From positions 124,001 through 188,000 of the forward strand of contig CBDHDW010000013.1 of NCBI GenBank assembly GCA_965261915.1: a stretch of DNA of 64,000 nt, in the 5' to 3' direction. The number at the start of each line of letters is the position of its first letter. Position 1 is the stretch's first letter. A program made the translations under genes and the position numbers. Below are positions 8,394 to 16,332 of this stretch, in pieces. Origin of the DNA: JAIBDK01 sp965261915. Its GTDB lineage: Bacteria > Pseudomonadota > Gammaproteobacteria > Arenicellales > Poriferihabitantaceae. The notes below the pieces were generated by a model. It was not told the DNA's origin and ran no database searches. It saw only the letters and a program-made list of their open reading frames with translations.

Positions 8394-9194
8394 TTGCAAA
8401 AAATTCAGAACCCGCACCAATCCCGGTTTGAAAGAAGTTTCCAGGCCATTTCTGAGTCGGTTGATTTAGTCACTATTGGGTCCGTATCCGCACACGTTCC
8501 TGCCAATCCGTTCTGGCGTAAATTTGCAGACGGGTGGGAGCCGGATACTGAACGAATTTACCGGGAGACCGTAAAACCGGGTTCTGTCATTGTTGATATC
8601 GGTGCCTGGATTGGATCGACACTAATGTTCGGATTGGCTTGCGGTGCGCAAAGAATAATTGCGCTTGAACCCAATCCAGATAGCTACAACGCGATTCGCA
8701 ATATTGTTTGGCAAAATCCGATGCATGATGAACGAATTCATTTGTTGAACAGAGCGCTTAGCGATGAGGAAGGGATTGTAACCATGGGAGTCGGTGAGGG
8801 AGAGACCGATACCAGTACGAGTGGACTCGCCGGAAATCAGTTCGAAGTCCAGACGGTTTGCTGGGAAACTCTGGTTAAACAGGAACAATTGACAGACCTT
8901 GATCTGGTAAAAATTGATGTTGAAGGCGCGGAGGTTTTGTTGTCTGACGCGCTTGCTCAACTAGCTGAAAAGCGTGGTCAGGCTGTGCACTTGTCAGTCC
9001 ATGTGACGGATTTCCCGGATTACGCAGACATCGATGCGTTTGTGCGCTCGCTGGAAAGTTATTCGATTCTCGACGACAGCGGTGAGCGCCTTTCACACAA
9101 ACAGTTCAGTGACCGAATCCACACAACCGAAACTCACCCGAATTGGGGGACAAAACATGGCAACTATTTTGAAGTATTATTGTGCTCAAAATAA
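8394..9194 (+). CDS. FkbM-family SAM-dependent methyltransferase
   Basis: A 266-residue class I methyltransferase of the FkbM type. SAM-binding motif I is VDIGAWIGSTLMFG near residue 66, the acidic loop is ALEPNPDSY near residue 91, and the family motif KIDVEGAE occurs near residue 175. FkbM proteins usually O-methylate sugars or small polar substrates; the substrate here is unknown. Its position between tdm and tmm, ending at a terminator shared with tmm, suggests a link to methylated-amine metabolism, but this is inference. The start used is TTG; no strong ribosome binding site is visible, so the true start could lie a few codons away. Confidence 0.82.
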   Translation: MQKIQNPHQSRFERSFQAISESVDLVTIGSVSAHVPANPFWRKFADGWEPDTERIYRETVKPGSVIVDIGAWIGSTLMFGLACGAQRIIALEPNPDSYNAIRNIVWQNPMHDERIHLLNRALSDEEGIVTMGVGEGETDTSTSGLAGNQFEVQTVCWETLVKQEQLTDLDLVKIDVEGAEVLLSDALAQLAEKRGQAVHLSVHVTDFPDYADIDAFVRSLESYSILDDSGERLSHKQFSDRIHTTETHPNWGTKHGNYFEVLLCSK

Positions 9195-9216
9195 TTTGTC
9201 TGGCCTGAGTAATGCT

Positions 9217-9244
9217 AAAAAAGCCCGCGTGTGCGGGCTTTTTT
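9217..9244. terminator. Bidirectional terminator between fkbM-type gene and tmm
   Basis: Stem GCCCGC/GCGGGC (9223-9228 and 9233-9238) with a GTGT loop, flanked by six A on one side and six T on the other. It can end transcription from both convergent genes. Confidence 0.92.
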
Positions 9245-9263
9245 GTTTGCGAATCGGAACCTA

Positions 9264-10607
9264 TTATTCGATCTGCAAATAACTTTCCAGGGAATCATCC
9301 AGCGCATCTTTCCAGGGAGTGTGATGGGCAGGTGCCATTGTTCCGGTAAGCGCAGATTTGTATCCGTTATCCCGAAAAGTCATTATGTTTTTCTTTTTAT
9401 GTTTCTTCCATGCAAAGAAAGCCTGATTGGAATCGGTAACATCAAAATCAGGGTAATCGGTCATTGCCATTAAGTGCATGGTATAGGCTCCCTGATACTC
9501 GATCGCACCGTAGTCGTCGGCAATGTTATCTTCATCTTCACGGCACTTCGCGATATCAGCTTGCATTTCAGCTTCTGATGGAACGTCCAGGCGGCCCATA
9601 ATCACATCTCTGGCATACCATGCCTGAGCATCGAACATATTAAATGTATACCACTGATCCTGCATAGCCAGATACATTAATTTGGGGTTGGCGGCCCAAA
9701 CAACGCCATTATACAAATCAACCGGGTAAAGTCGGTTGTTGGTTTTTAGCTTGAGGCTCTCCCCCATAAAAGGGAAGTGATGCAGATAGCCAGTACAAAG
9801 AATAATTGCGTCGGCATCTTTAGTTGTACCGTCTATAAACGTAACCGTATTTTTCTCAACTTTTTCAACCAGAGGAACTTCCTGCCAGTTATCAGGCCAG
9901 TCATAACCCATGGGCGCAGTTCGATGGGAAACGGTGATCGATTTGCAGCCGTATTTCCAGCATTGTGATCCGATATCTTCTGCAGAGTAGGATGTTCCCA
10001 GGATCAGAATATCCCTGTCTTTGTATTCCAGTGCGTCACGAAAATCATGTGCATGGAGGATGCGTCCATTAAAAGTCGCAAAACCGGGATACTCCGGGAC
10101 ATTCGGCGTAGAAAAATGACCTGTGGCAACAATAACGTTATCGAATTCTTCTGAATATTCGCAGTCTTTTTCATGATCTTTTACAACGACGGTAAATTTC
10201 CCGGCAGTATCATCATAGTTGACGTGGCGAACGGGCGAATTAAAGCGGATCGAGTCACGTACACCGGCTTTTTTGACGCGTCCTTCAATGTAATCAAACA
10301 GCACCGCGCGAGGCGGATATGATGCGATTGGCTTACCAAAATGTTCTTCAAAAGAGTAGTCAGCGAATTCAAGACCTTCCTTTGGTCCATTCGACCATAA
10401 ATAACGGTACATGCTGCCGTGCACTGGCTCTCCATGCTCATCCAGACCGGTTCTCCAGGTATAGTTCCAGAGGCCGCCCCAATTGGACTGTTTTTCAAAG
10501 CAAACTATCTCGGGAATATCAGCCCCTTTTTCTCGGGCAGATTGAAAAGCCCTTAATTGAGCGAGTCCACTTGGACCGGCGCCAATAATCGCAACACGTT
10601 TTGTCAT
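9264..10607 (-). CDS. tmm: Trimethylamine monooxygenase (Tmm), flavin-containing
   Basis: Tmm oxidises trimethylamine to TMAO with NADPH and O2. The 447-residue length and nearly every landmark match known bacterial Tmm: FAD motif GAGPSG at residues 9-14, FMO signature [11 protein letters not shown] at 179-189, NADPH motif around [11 protein letters not shown] at 203-213 with Y207, and the C-terminal segment [28 protein letters not shown] near residue 71 contains the Asn involved in flavin and substrate handling. GGGGAAAG just upstream of the ATG is a good ribosome binding site. Together with the TMAO transporter and Tdm it supports use of TMA as a source of nitrogen, carbon or energy. Confidence 0.95.
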   Translation of the reverse strand: MTKRVAIIGAGPSGLAQLRAFQSAREKGADIPEIVCFEKQSNWGGLWNYTWRTGLDEHGEPVHGSMYRYLWSNGPKEGLEFADYSFEEHFGKPIASYPPRAVLFDYIEGRVKKAGVRDSIRFNSPVRHVNYDDTAGKFTVVVKDHEKDCEYSEEFDNVIVATGHFSTPNVPEYPGFATFNGRILHAHDFRDALEYKDRDILILGTSYSAEDIGSQCWKYGCKSITVSHRTAPMGYDWPDNWQEVPLVEKVEKNTVTFIDGTTKDADAIILCTGYLHHFPFMGESLKLKTNNRLYPVDLYNGVVWAANPKLMYLAMQDQWYTFNMFDAQAWYARDVIMGRLDVPSEAEMQADIAKCREDEDNIADDYGAIEYQGAYTMHLMAMTDYPDFDVTDSNQAFFAWKKHKKKNIMTFRDNGYKSALTGTMAPAHHTPWKDALDDSLESYLQIE

Positions 10608-10750
10608 TTATCTTTCCCCAAACAATATTTGAATTTTTATAGCACTTCCATAATTCTAACAATTTGTAGGGCTGACACAAGCTGTTTACAAAAAATTAGA
10701 TTTGCCTCGGTGAAACATTTTACCGGGGCCATCTGTCAGTATCCGTAACC

Positions 10751-11491
10751 CTAACCGGGCAGGCTTAGCTTGCTCGTTCTGCCGCCATCGATGGTGTAGA
10801 CTTGACCGGTGACAAAACTGGCCTGGTCGGAAGCCAGCCAGCAAACCAAATTGGCCACTTCTTCTGGCGAACCCGTTCTTCCAACGGGATGAATCCTGCC
10901 AATGTTTTGCCGAAATGCCTCTGGATCGGGCATTGACTCGATAAAATCCATATTCAGTTCGGTGTCAATCCAGCCTGGAGCTACAGCATTGCAGCGTATT
11001 CCTTCGTGGCCGTGGTCGACTGCTATGGCTCTGGTTAAACCATGTAATCCGGCTTTTGAAGCACAATATGCGCTGTGTCCGGGATTGGCTCCGATCCCTT
11101 CGATTGACCCAATATTAACGATATTGCCGTTCGAATCTCTAAGGAGTGGCAGGCAGAACTTGATTAATAAAAAGGGTGCGGTCAAATTCACCATGAGCTG
11201 TTTGTTCCAATCTTCCAGTGACAAATTTTCTGCTTCTGATTCCTGCATCATACCGGCATTGTTGACGAGGATATCCAGATTGCCATGTTGTTTTTGAATT
11301 TGATCAACCATTCTTTCGGGTTCGTCCGGGTCGAGAAAATCAGCGCGGATAAAGTCAGCATTCGGTATGGTGCAGTGACTTCGTTGTGCAACGATGACGT
11401 GGGCACCGTGCGCAATGAGATTCTTCGTAATTGCAGCGCCAATTCCCGAGCCACCTCCGGTTACCAATGCAGTTTTATGGGCGAAATCCAT
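10751..11491 (-). CDS. SDR-family NAD(P)-dependent oxidoreductase
   Basis: A classical short-chain dehydrogenase of 246 residues counted from the ATG at 11491 (MDFAHKTALVTGGGSGIG). It has the Rossmann motif TGGGSGIG, NNAG, the catalytic Ser in NIGSIEG, YCASK (YxxxK) and a C-terminal GQVYTIDGG. An upstream in-frame ATG at 11539 would overlap the preceding SDR gene and add residues not expected for the family. It follows the frameshifted SDR by 2 bases, as part of the same unit. The substrate is unknown; an alcohol, sugar or 3-hydroxyacyl group is possible. Confidence 0.85.
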   Translation of the reverse strand: MDFAHKTALVTGGGSGIGAAITKNLIAHGAHVIVAQRSHCTIPNADFIRADFLDPDEPERMVDQIQKQHGNLDILVNNAGMMQESEAENLSLEDWNKQLMVNLTAPFLLIKFCLPLLRDSNGNIVNIGSIEGIGANPGHSAYCASKAGLHGLTRAIAVDHGHEGIRCNAVAPGWIDTELNMDFIESMPDPEAFRQNIGRIHPVGRTGSPEEVANLVCWLASDQASFVTGQVYTIDGGRTSKLSLPG

Positions 11492-11493
11492 TT

Positions 11494-12263
11494 TTAGTAA
11501 ACCGGTTTGGAACCATTGACTTCCAGCAATGATCCACATACATAGCTCGCGTCATCCGATGCTAAATAGGCGATTGACCGGGCGATTTCCACAGGTTCGG
11601 CAATGCGGCCAATGGGTACGGTTTGATTTAATTCATCGATGGCAGTATCGGGATCATATCCACGAATTTCAAACCCCGTTCGTAACATGGGTGTATTGAC
11701 TTCGTTGGGCATACCGCATTGACTCTGATACCATCCGCAGCATGATCTCTTCCCATGCATTTTGTCATTGCTGCAACAGCCGCTTTGCTCGTACAGTAAG
11801 CGACATGATTTGGACCTGGATAGATTCCCCAGCAAGACGCTGTGTTGACAATGCTGCCGCCGCCATTGCCTTTCATGATTTTGATTGCGGAGCGACAAAT
11901 TCTGAAAATGGATTCAACGTTCACCGCCATACTAATTTCCCAGTCATCATCTGAGGTTTCCAGTATATTGCCTCTTCGAATTAAGCCGGCATTGTTTATG
12001 ACAATATCGAGTGAACCATTCAGCTGAAGCGCTTGATCGGGCAAAGTATTACAAAACTCCGGATCCGATAAATCGCCAGCAATGGCCTGTATGGTGTGGC
12101 CTGACTCCTTGAGTTTGAGTGAAAGTGCCTGCAACGGCGCGATTCTGGCGTCGGAGGCGATTACGGACGCACCCTGACCTGCAAAAAGTTTAACTACCTC
12201 CTGACCAATACCACCAGCTGCGCCGGTGACCAGTGTTGTTTTATTCTGGAAGCGGTTGTGCAT
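11494..12263 (-). pseudogene. SDR-family oxidoreductase, frameshifted
   Basis: The first 190 codons (MHNRFQNKTTLVTGAAGGIG, NNAG, catalytic YCTSK, RVNAVCP) run in one frame; the expected continuation, starting NEVNTPMLRTGFEIRG and ending at TAG 11494, is in a different frame. One missing base in the C/G run at about 11707-11709 joins them into a normal 256-residue SDR. The intact original frame would end after an unrelated tail at 11628. This is either a recent pseudogene or a one-base sequence error in a homopolymer. Codon use and motifs on both sides remain good, so decay, if real, is recent. The rhamnose/gluconate-type SDR subfamily is a possibility. Confidence 0.8.
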
Positions 12264-12372
12264 AAAATTATCACCTGCAAAAACACCGAGTATGCCGTAA
12301 CCCCAACTTTTGCAGGAAGAAAAATATTCAAGCAGAAACAGCAGAACGACGGATGATAAAAATCATGCAGAC

Positions 12373-12395
12373 AAAAAAAAACCCAATCCTTGGGT
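12373..12395 (-). terminator. Rho-independent terminator of the leader/small RNA
   Basis: Minus-strand stem ACCCAA/TTGGGT with a GGA loop (12395-12381), followed by a run of T (12380-12373). No coding gene lies on this strand immediately upstream, which is why it is assigned to the non-coding transcript. Confidence 0.65.
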
Positions 12396-12488
12396 CTTTA
12401 ATAAGTGCTGTCATTCAAATCGGAGGTGATAGGGGGTAATGACAGTACTCTATTGATGGCTCCTGATCCTTCATTTGCCAATCGATAT
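12373..12488 (-). ncRNA. Putative small RNA or attenuated leader upstream of the SDR pair
   Basis: On the minus strand a good promoter (12523-12495) is followed by a 12-bp hairpin (arms 12449-12438 and 12415-12404, one G-U pair, 22-base loop) and then a terminator with eight T at 12380-12373. The product would be a structured RNA of about 115 nt. The SDR start codon is about 110 bases downstream, so this could be a free small RNA or a leader whose terminator is bypassed under some condition (riboswitch or attenuator). No known riboswitch class was recognised. A 19-codon upstream frame (starts MKDQEPSIEY) lies within it. Confidence 0.45.
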
Positions 12489-12494
12489 GCGCCG

Positions 12495-12523
12495 ATTATG
12501 ATAGTAGAGGGAGGAAAAGTCAA
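12495..12523 (-). promoter_or_regulatory. Sigma-70-type promoter for the leader/small RNA
   Basis: Reading on the minus strand, TTGACT (12523-12518), a 17-base spacer and CATAAT (12500-12495): 5 of 6 matches to both consensus boxes at ideal spacing. The predicted start is near 12488. It is the best-matching promoter I saw in this part of the window. Confidence 0.6.
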
Positions 12524-12708
12524 CCGCTTATCGGATATTCAAATTATTTGTTTTATTTTCAAACTGATACTATCGAATTTGTTGTCGTTTTAATGAAAAA
12601 ATCAAAAATTCGCCAAATCTTTTAAAAAAATGTGAAATTCCTTTAAAATTACCCCAATAATTTGGCGAAAATTTCCCCGAAAACCAAAAATCCGGATTCA
12701 ATATTGAC

Positions 12709-13134
12709 ATGAAAAAAGTGACCATCGGTTGGCGAGAATGGGTAGCGCTCCCTGAACTGGGAATCAAGAAAATAAAGGCGAAAATTGATACCGGAGCACG
12801 CACATCTGCGTTAGATGTTGAGCATTGCAGAATATTTGAGAAGAACCTGGAGACTTTTGCAGAATTTACGGTTATACATGGATCCAGAAAAAAGCCGAAG
12901 AGAACTGTGGCCCAGGCTAAGGTTGTCGAACAAAGAAGCGTCACCGACTCTGGAGGGCGCGTAGAAGAAAGAATTGTCATTACCACGGTCGTTCAACTGG
13001 GAGACATCCATAAGAAAGTGGAGATTACATTGGCTTCCCGCTCAGGAATGAAGTTTCGAATGCTGTTGGGTAGAACGTCATTGTCTGACAACTATTTGAT
13101 TGACTTATCCCAATCCTGTTTATTGAAGAAATAG
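12709..13134 (+). CDS. rimB: RimB-type ATP-dependent zinc protease family protein
   Basis: A 141-residue COG4067/PF05618 protein (retropepsin-like fold). It starts [19 protein letters not shown] and has the aspartyl-protease-like motif [11 protein letters not shown] near residue 27 (DTGA). In Pseudomonas RimB acts with RimK in regulating glutamylation of ribosomal protein S6; it removes or limits poly-glutamate tails. Here rimK follows after 35 bases. No rimA-like small gene is evident. The length is usual for the family. Confidence 0.85.
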   Translation: MKKVTIGWREWVALPELGIKKIKAKIDTGARTSALDVEHCRIFEKNLETFAEFTVIHGSRKKPKRTVAQAKVVEQRSVTDSGGRVEERIVITTVVQLGDIHKKVEITLASRSGMKFRMLLGRTSLSDNYLIDLSQSCLLKK

Positions 13135-13169
13135 TACAATACCGCTTTTTCCGCCACGCATTGTTCCAA

Positions 13170-14081
13170 ATGAAAATAGCTATCCTGTCTCGAAATCGTT
13201 CCCTTTATTCCACGCGCCGATTAGTTGAGGCCGCAGAAACGCGCGGTCACACAGTAGAAATACTGGATCATTTACGGTGTTTCATGGATATCACGTCAGA
13301 AAAACCCACTATCCATTACGGTGACAAAGAGTTTGGCAGTAGAGATTTTGACGCCGTTATTCCAAGAATTGGAGCATCGGTTACCTACTACGGGTCCGCT
13401 GTGGTCCGCCAATTCGAGATGATGAATATCTATTCGGTCAACGAGTCCGTCGCGATTACCCGATCACGCGATAAATTGCGTTCGCTACAATTATTATCGA
13501 GAAAAGGAATTGGTATGCCGACCACGGCATTCGCCCATTCCAGCAAAGATATCGACGGTATTATCAAAGAAGTCGGTGGAGCGCCTCTGGTTATCAAGCT
13601 GTTAGAGGGCACACAGGGCAAGGGTGTGGTACTGGCGGAAACCAGAAAAGCAGCGGAAAGTGTTATTCAGGCGTTTATGAAATTGAACGCGGATATCCTC
13701 GTGCAGGAATATATCAAGGAAGCTGGAGGTGCTGATTTACGCTGTTTGGTGGTGGGTAACAAAGTGATTGCTGCGATGGAAAGACAGGGGCCTCCTGGGG
13801 AATTCAGATCGAACCTGCACCGCGGCGGTAAGGCGAAATTAATTAAACTGACACCAACTGAACGAAGAACCGCCGCCCGCGCAGCAAAGGTGATGGGGTT
13901 GAATGTCGCTGGTGTCGACTTATTAAGGTCGGACAAAGGGCCATTGGTCATGGAAGTGAATTCGTCTCCGGGGATGGAAGGCATCGAGAAAGCGACAGAT
14001 AAAGATGTTGCCGGAATGATTATTAAGTTTATCGAAACCAATGCCAAACCAAAAAGGACGAGAATCCGTGGCAAAGGTTAA
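13170..14081 (+). CDS. rimK: RimK: ribosomal protein S6 alpha-L-glutamate ligase
   Basis: An ATP-grasp ligase of 303 residues that adds glutamate to the C-terminus of ribosomal protein S6. The ATG at 13170 ([18 protein letters not shown]) matches the E. coli RimK start; the open frame begins three codons earlier at a TTG. ATP-grasp landmarks include [44 protein letters not shown] and the metal-binding [16 protein letters not shown]. It is in an operon with rimB upstream and an aspartoacylase-like gene that overlaps its 3' end. Confidence 0.93.
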   Translation: MKIAILSRNRSLYSTRRLVEAAETRGHTVEILDHLRCFMDITSEKPTIHYGDKEFGSRDFDAVIPRIGASVTYYGSAVVRQFEMMNIYSVNESVAITRSRDKLRSLQLLSRKGIGMPTTAFAHSSKDIDGIIKEVGGAPLVIKLLEGTQGKGVVLAETRKAAESVIQAFMKLNADILVQEYIKEAGGADLRCLVVGNKVIAAMERQGPPGEFRSNLHRGGKAKLIKLTPTERRTAARAAKVMGLNVAGVDLLRSDKGPLVMEVNSSPGMEGIEKATDKDVAGMIIKFIETNAKPKRTRIRGKG

Positions 14082-15102
14082 AAATTCCGATTTCATAATC
14101 GGCAACGAAAAAGTCAAACCCGGTGAAAGCCGAGTTATTAATTTGCCGCTTCCGAGTTTGTATACCATGCAAAGCTCGTTGAATATGGCAGTGCATGTTA
14201 TCAATGGCAAATACGCTGGCCCGAAGTTATTTATTTGTGCGGCTATTCATGGCAATGAAATCAATGGGGTCGAAATTATCCGGACTGTGTTGAAACGTAA
14301 AGGATTGAGCAAACTACAGGGTACTCTGGTAGCGATACCTATCGTCAATGTGTTTGGGATCATTCAGCATTCCCGGTATTTACCGGATGGACGAGACCTG
14401 AATCGATGTTTCCCGGGAACGGAAAGCGGGTCGTTGGCGTCTCGTTTGGCGAATACTTTTAGCGAACAAATTATCCATCAGTGCACGCACGGCATTGATC
14501 TGCACACAGCCGGAGGCCATCGAACGAATCTACCGCAAATTCGCGCAGATTTCAGCCAATCGGGAACCCTTGATATGGCGAAAGCGTTTGGAGTCCCCGT
14601 CATTATCGACTCGCCCTTACGGCAAGGTTCGTTAAGGCAAACGGCGGGAGATGCCAATGTTCCGTTACTATTGTATGAAGCAGGAGAGTCGTTGCGTTTT
14701 GATGGCTATTCTCTCAATTCCGGGGTAAATGGAATTATTTCAGTGATGAGGCAATTACGCATGCTGCCTGCATCGCGTTCGCGTAAACCTCAGTCTGAAC
14801 CTTTTCTGGCAGATTCAAGTAAATGGTTAAGAGCGCCAGCGAGCGGTATACTGAATATTCGCAAGCAGCTTGGTGATCGAGTTCAGGAAGGGGAGTTGAT
14901 GGGTTTTGTTTCTGATCCTTCAGATATGTTCAAAGATGAGAAAGTAGAGTTTCATTCTCCATTTGACGGCATTGTCATTGGGCACACTAAAGTCCCATTG
15001 GTGAATGAAGGGGATGCGATATTTCATATAGCGAGCTTTGCCAATGCCATGCAGGTTGCTGAAGAACTGGAAAGTTTTCAGGATGAAGTGCTCGATTCGT
15101 GA
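14041..15102 (+). CDS. Succinylglutamate desuccinylase/aspartoacylase-family zinc deacylase
   Basis: An M14-like metallohydrolase (PF04952) of up to 353 residues. Zinc ligands are recognisable in [12 protein letters not shown] (H and E of HxxE) and [14 protein letters not shown] near residue 220 supplies the catalytic Glu. The C-terminal 100 residues form a beta-barrel (lipoyl-like) extension ([19 protein letters not shown]). The ATG at 14041 overlaps rimK by 41 bases; a GTG at 14068 with AGGA upstream gives a shorter overlap and may be the true start. A gene of this family often follows rimBK, and an amide hydrolase acting on glutamyl groups would fit, but this is inference. Confidence 0.85.
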   Translation: MPNQKGRESVAKVKNSDFIIGNEKVKPGESRVINLPLPSLYTMQSSLNMAVHVINGKYAGPKLFICAAIHGNEINGVEIIRTVLKRKGLSKLQGTLVAIPIVNVFGIIQHSRYLPDGRDLNRCFPGTESGSLASRLANTFSEQIIHQCTHGIDLHTAGGHRTNLPQIRADFSQSGTLDMAKAFGVPVIIDSPLRQGSLRQTAGDANVPLLLYEAGESLRFDGYSLNSGVNGIISVMRQLRMLPASRSRKPQSEPFLADSSKWLRAPASGILNIRKQLGDRVQEGELMGFVSDPSDMFKDEKVEFHSPFDGIVIGHTKVPLVNEGDAIFHIASFANAMQVAEELESFQDEVLDS

Positions 15103-15186
15103 CCGCTGAAGAGTAATGTTGATTACGCGGTGAACGTAAATGCTATGGGTTAGCGTGCGTGGCCCTTAAGTCTTGGTAGTGGTTTC

Positions 15187-15285
15187 TCATTTATCGGCAA
15201 GTGGTGCGAATGCCGAACCGGTCATTAAAATTAAACAATAGGCAACAATGATAATCAGCGGCATCCGCCAGGTTTGATGACGCAT
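15187..15285 (-). CDS. Small hydrophobic protein (32 residues), hypothetical
   Basis: It starts MRHQTWRMPLIIIVAYCLI and ends PLADK. One membrane helix is predicted from residues 9-24. It lies 41 bases downstream of the enoyl-CoA hydratase gene on the same strand, with GGAA seven bases before the ATG. The opening resembles the first helix of MFS transporters, so it could be a truncated remnant rather than a small protein. Confidence 0.3.
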   Translation of the reverse strand: MRHQTWRMPLIIIVAYCLILMTGSAFAPLADK

Positions 15286-15326
15286 GCTAAATTCCGGCCA
15301 ATTGCGTTTGATTAGCGTTTGAGCAA

Positions 15327-16103
15327 CTATCGGTTTTTCCATTCTGGTTGACGTTTGTCCACGAATGCAGCCATACCTTCTTTTTGGTCCTCCGTTGCAA
15401 ATACCGCCTGAAACTGTCGTCGTTCAAACAATAAGCCGGATTGCAAATTGGTTTCCAGGGCAAGATTAACCGATTCTTTGTTCATCATAACGGCAGGCCT
15501 GGAGTTGCCTGCGATTTGCTTGGCTATGTTGCGAGTCTCTTCTGAAAAGTTGTCTAGAGGGATTATCCGTGACACCAGTCCGGCACGTTCGGCTTCATCT
15601 GCATTCATCATGCGCCCGGTCAGGCACATGTCCATGGCTTTTGATTTTCCAACCAGCCTCGTTAAGCGCTGTGTTCCGCCCCACCCCGGGAGTGCGCCAA
15701 TAGAAATCTCCGGTTGACCAAATTTTGCGTTATCAGCGGCAAGGATAAAATCACAAATCATCGCCAGTTCACAGCCTCCGCCTAATGCATAACCGCTTAC
15801 TGCCGCAATAATTGGCTTTCGGCAGTTCGCCATGATGTTTTGCAGTGCCGCAGAGTTGTCACCGTTGTACATATCCATATAGGATTTGTCTTGCATTTCC
15901 TTAATATCTGCACCGGCCGCGAACGCTTTTTCATTGCCCGTCAAAACGATACAGCCGATCTCGTCATTGTCGGTCATTGCAGTGAATGCTTTACCCAGTT
16001 CGTCTCGTACTTCCAAAGAAAGCGCGTTTAAAACCTTGGGGCGGTTGAATTTGATAACACCGATGTTTTCATCTGTTTCAGTTGTGATTGTATTGTAGTT
16101 CAT
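15327..16103 (-). CDS. Enoyl-CoA hydratase (crotonase family)
   Basis: Hydrates 2-enoyl-CoA in fatty or amino acid breakdown. 258 residues, the usual length. Oxyanion-hole residues are in KAFAAGADIKEM and GYALGGGCELAM; the two catalytic glutamates fit GGGCELA and FGQPEISIGALPGWGGTQRL. The best family match by eye is the short-chain enoyl-CoA hydratase group (mitochondrial ECHS1, PaaF, Ech). The divergent neighbour is an acyl-CoA synthetase, which fits propionate or short-chain acid catabolism. Confidence 0.9.
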   Translation of the reverse strand: MNYNTITTETDENIGVIKFNRPKVLNALSLEVRDELGKAFTAMTDNDEIGCIVLTGNEKAFAAGADIKEMQDKSYMDMYNGDNSAALQNIMANCRKPIIAAVSGYALGGGCELAMICDFILAADNAKFGQPEISIGALPGWGGTQRLTRLVGKSKAMDMCLTGRMMNADEAERAGLVSRIIPLDNFSEETRNIAKQIAGNSRPAVMMNKESVNLALETNLQSGLLFERRQFQAVFATEDQKEGMAAFVDKRQPEWKNR

Positions 16104-16332
16104 GCTATTGCTAATCAGTCTTGGATTGAGGATATTTTGGATTAAGTTTAACTCATATGGAGTTGATTGTTTGAGTTGAATTTCAATCTTCCGCTTTTCA
16201 TCTTTCCATACCTAAGTCACGAAGAATCTTTTACAATACCTTGATCCATTGATCCCCTGCAGTATAGCCAGAATCGGCACTGGAGAGTTCCGCAAAGCGT
16301 TAAGGCAGCACTGGAAAACAAGAGCAAATAGT

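Noticed and set aside
9034..9473. Plus-strand frames overlapping the end of the FkbM-type gene and tmm
   Set aside because: They cross the terminator and run antisense to the well-supported tmm gene; shadows of real genes.
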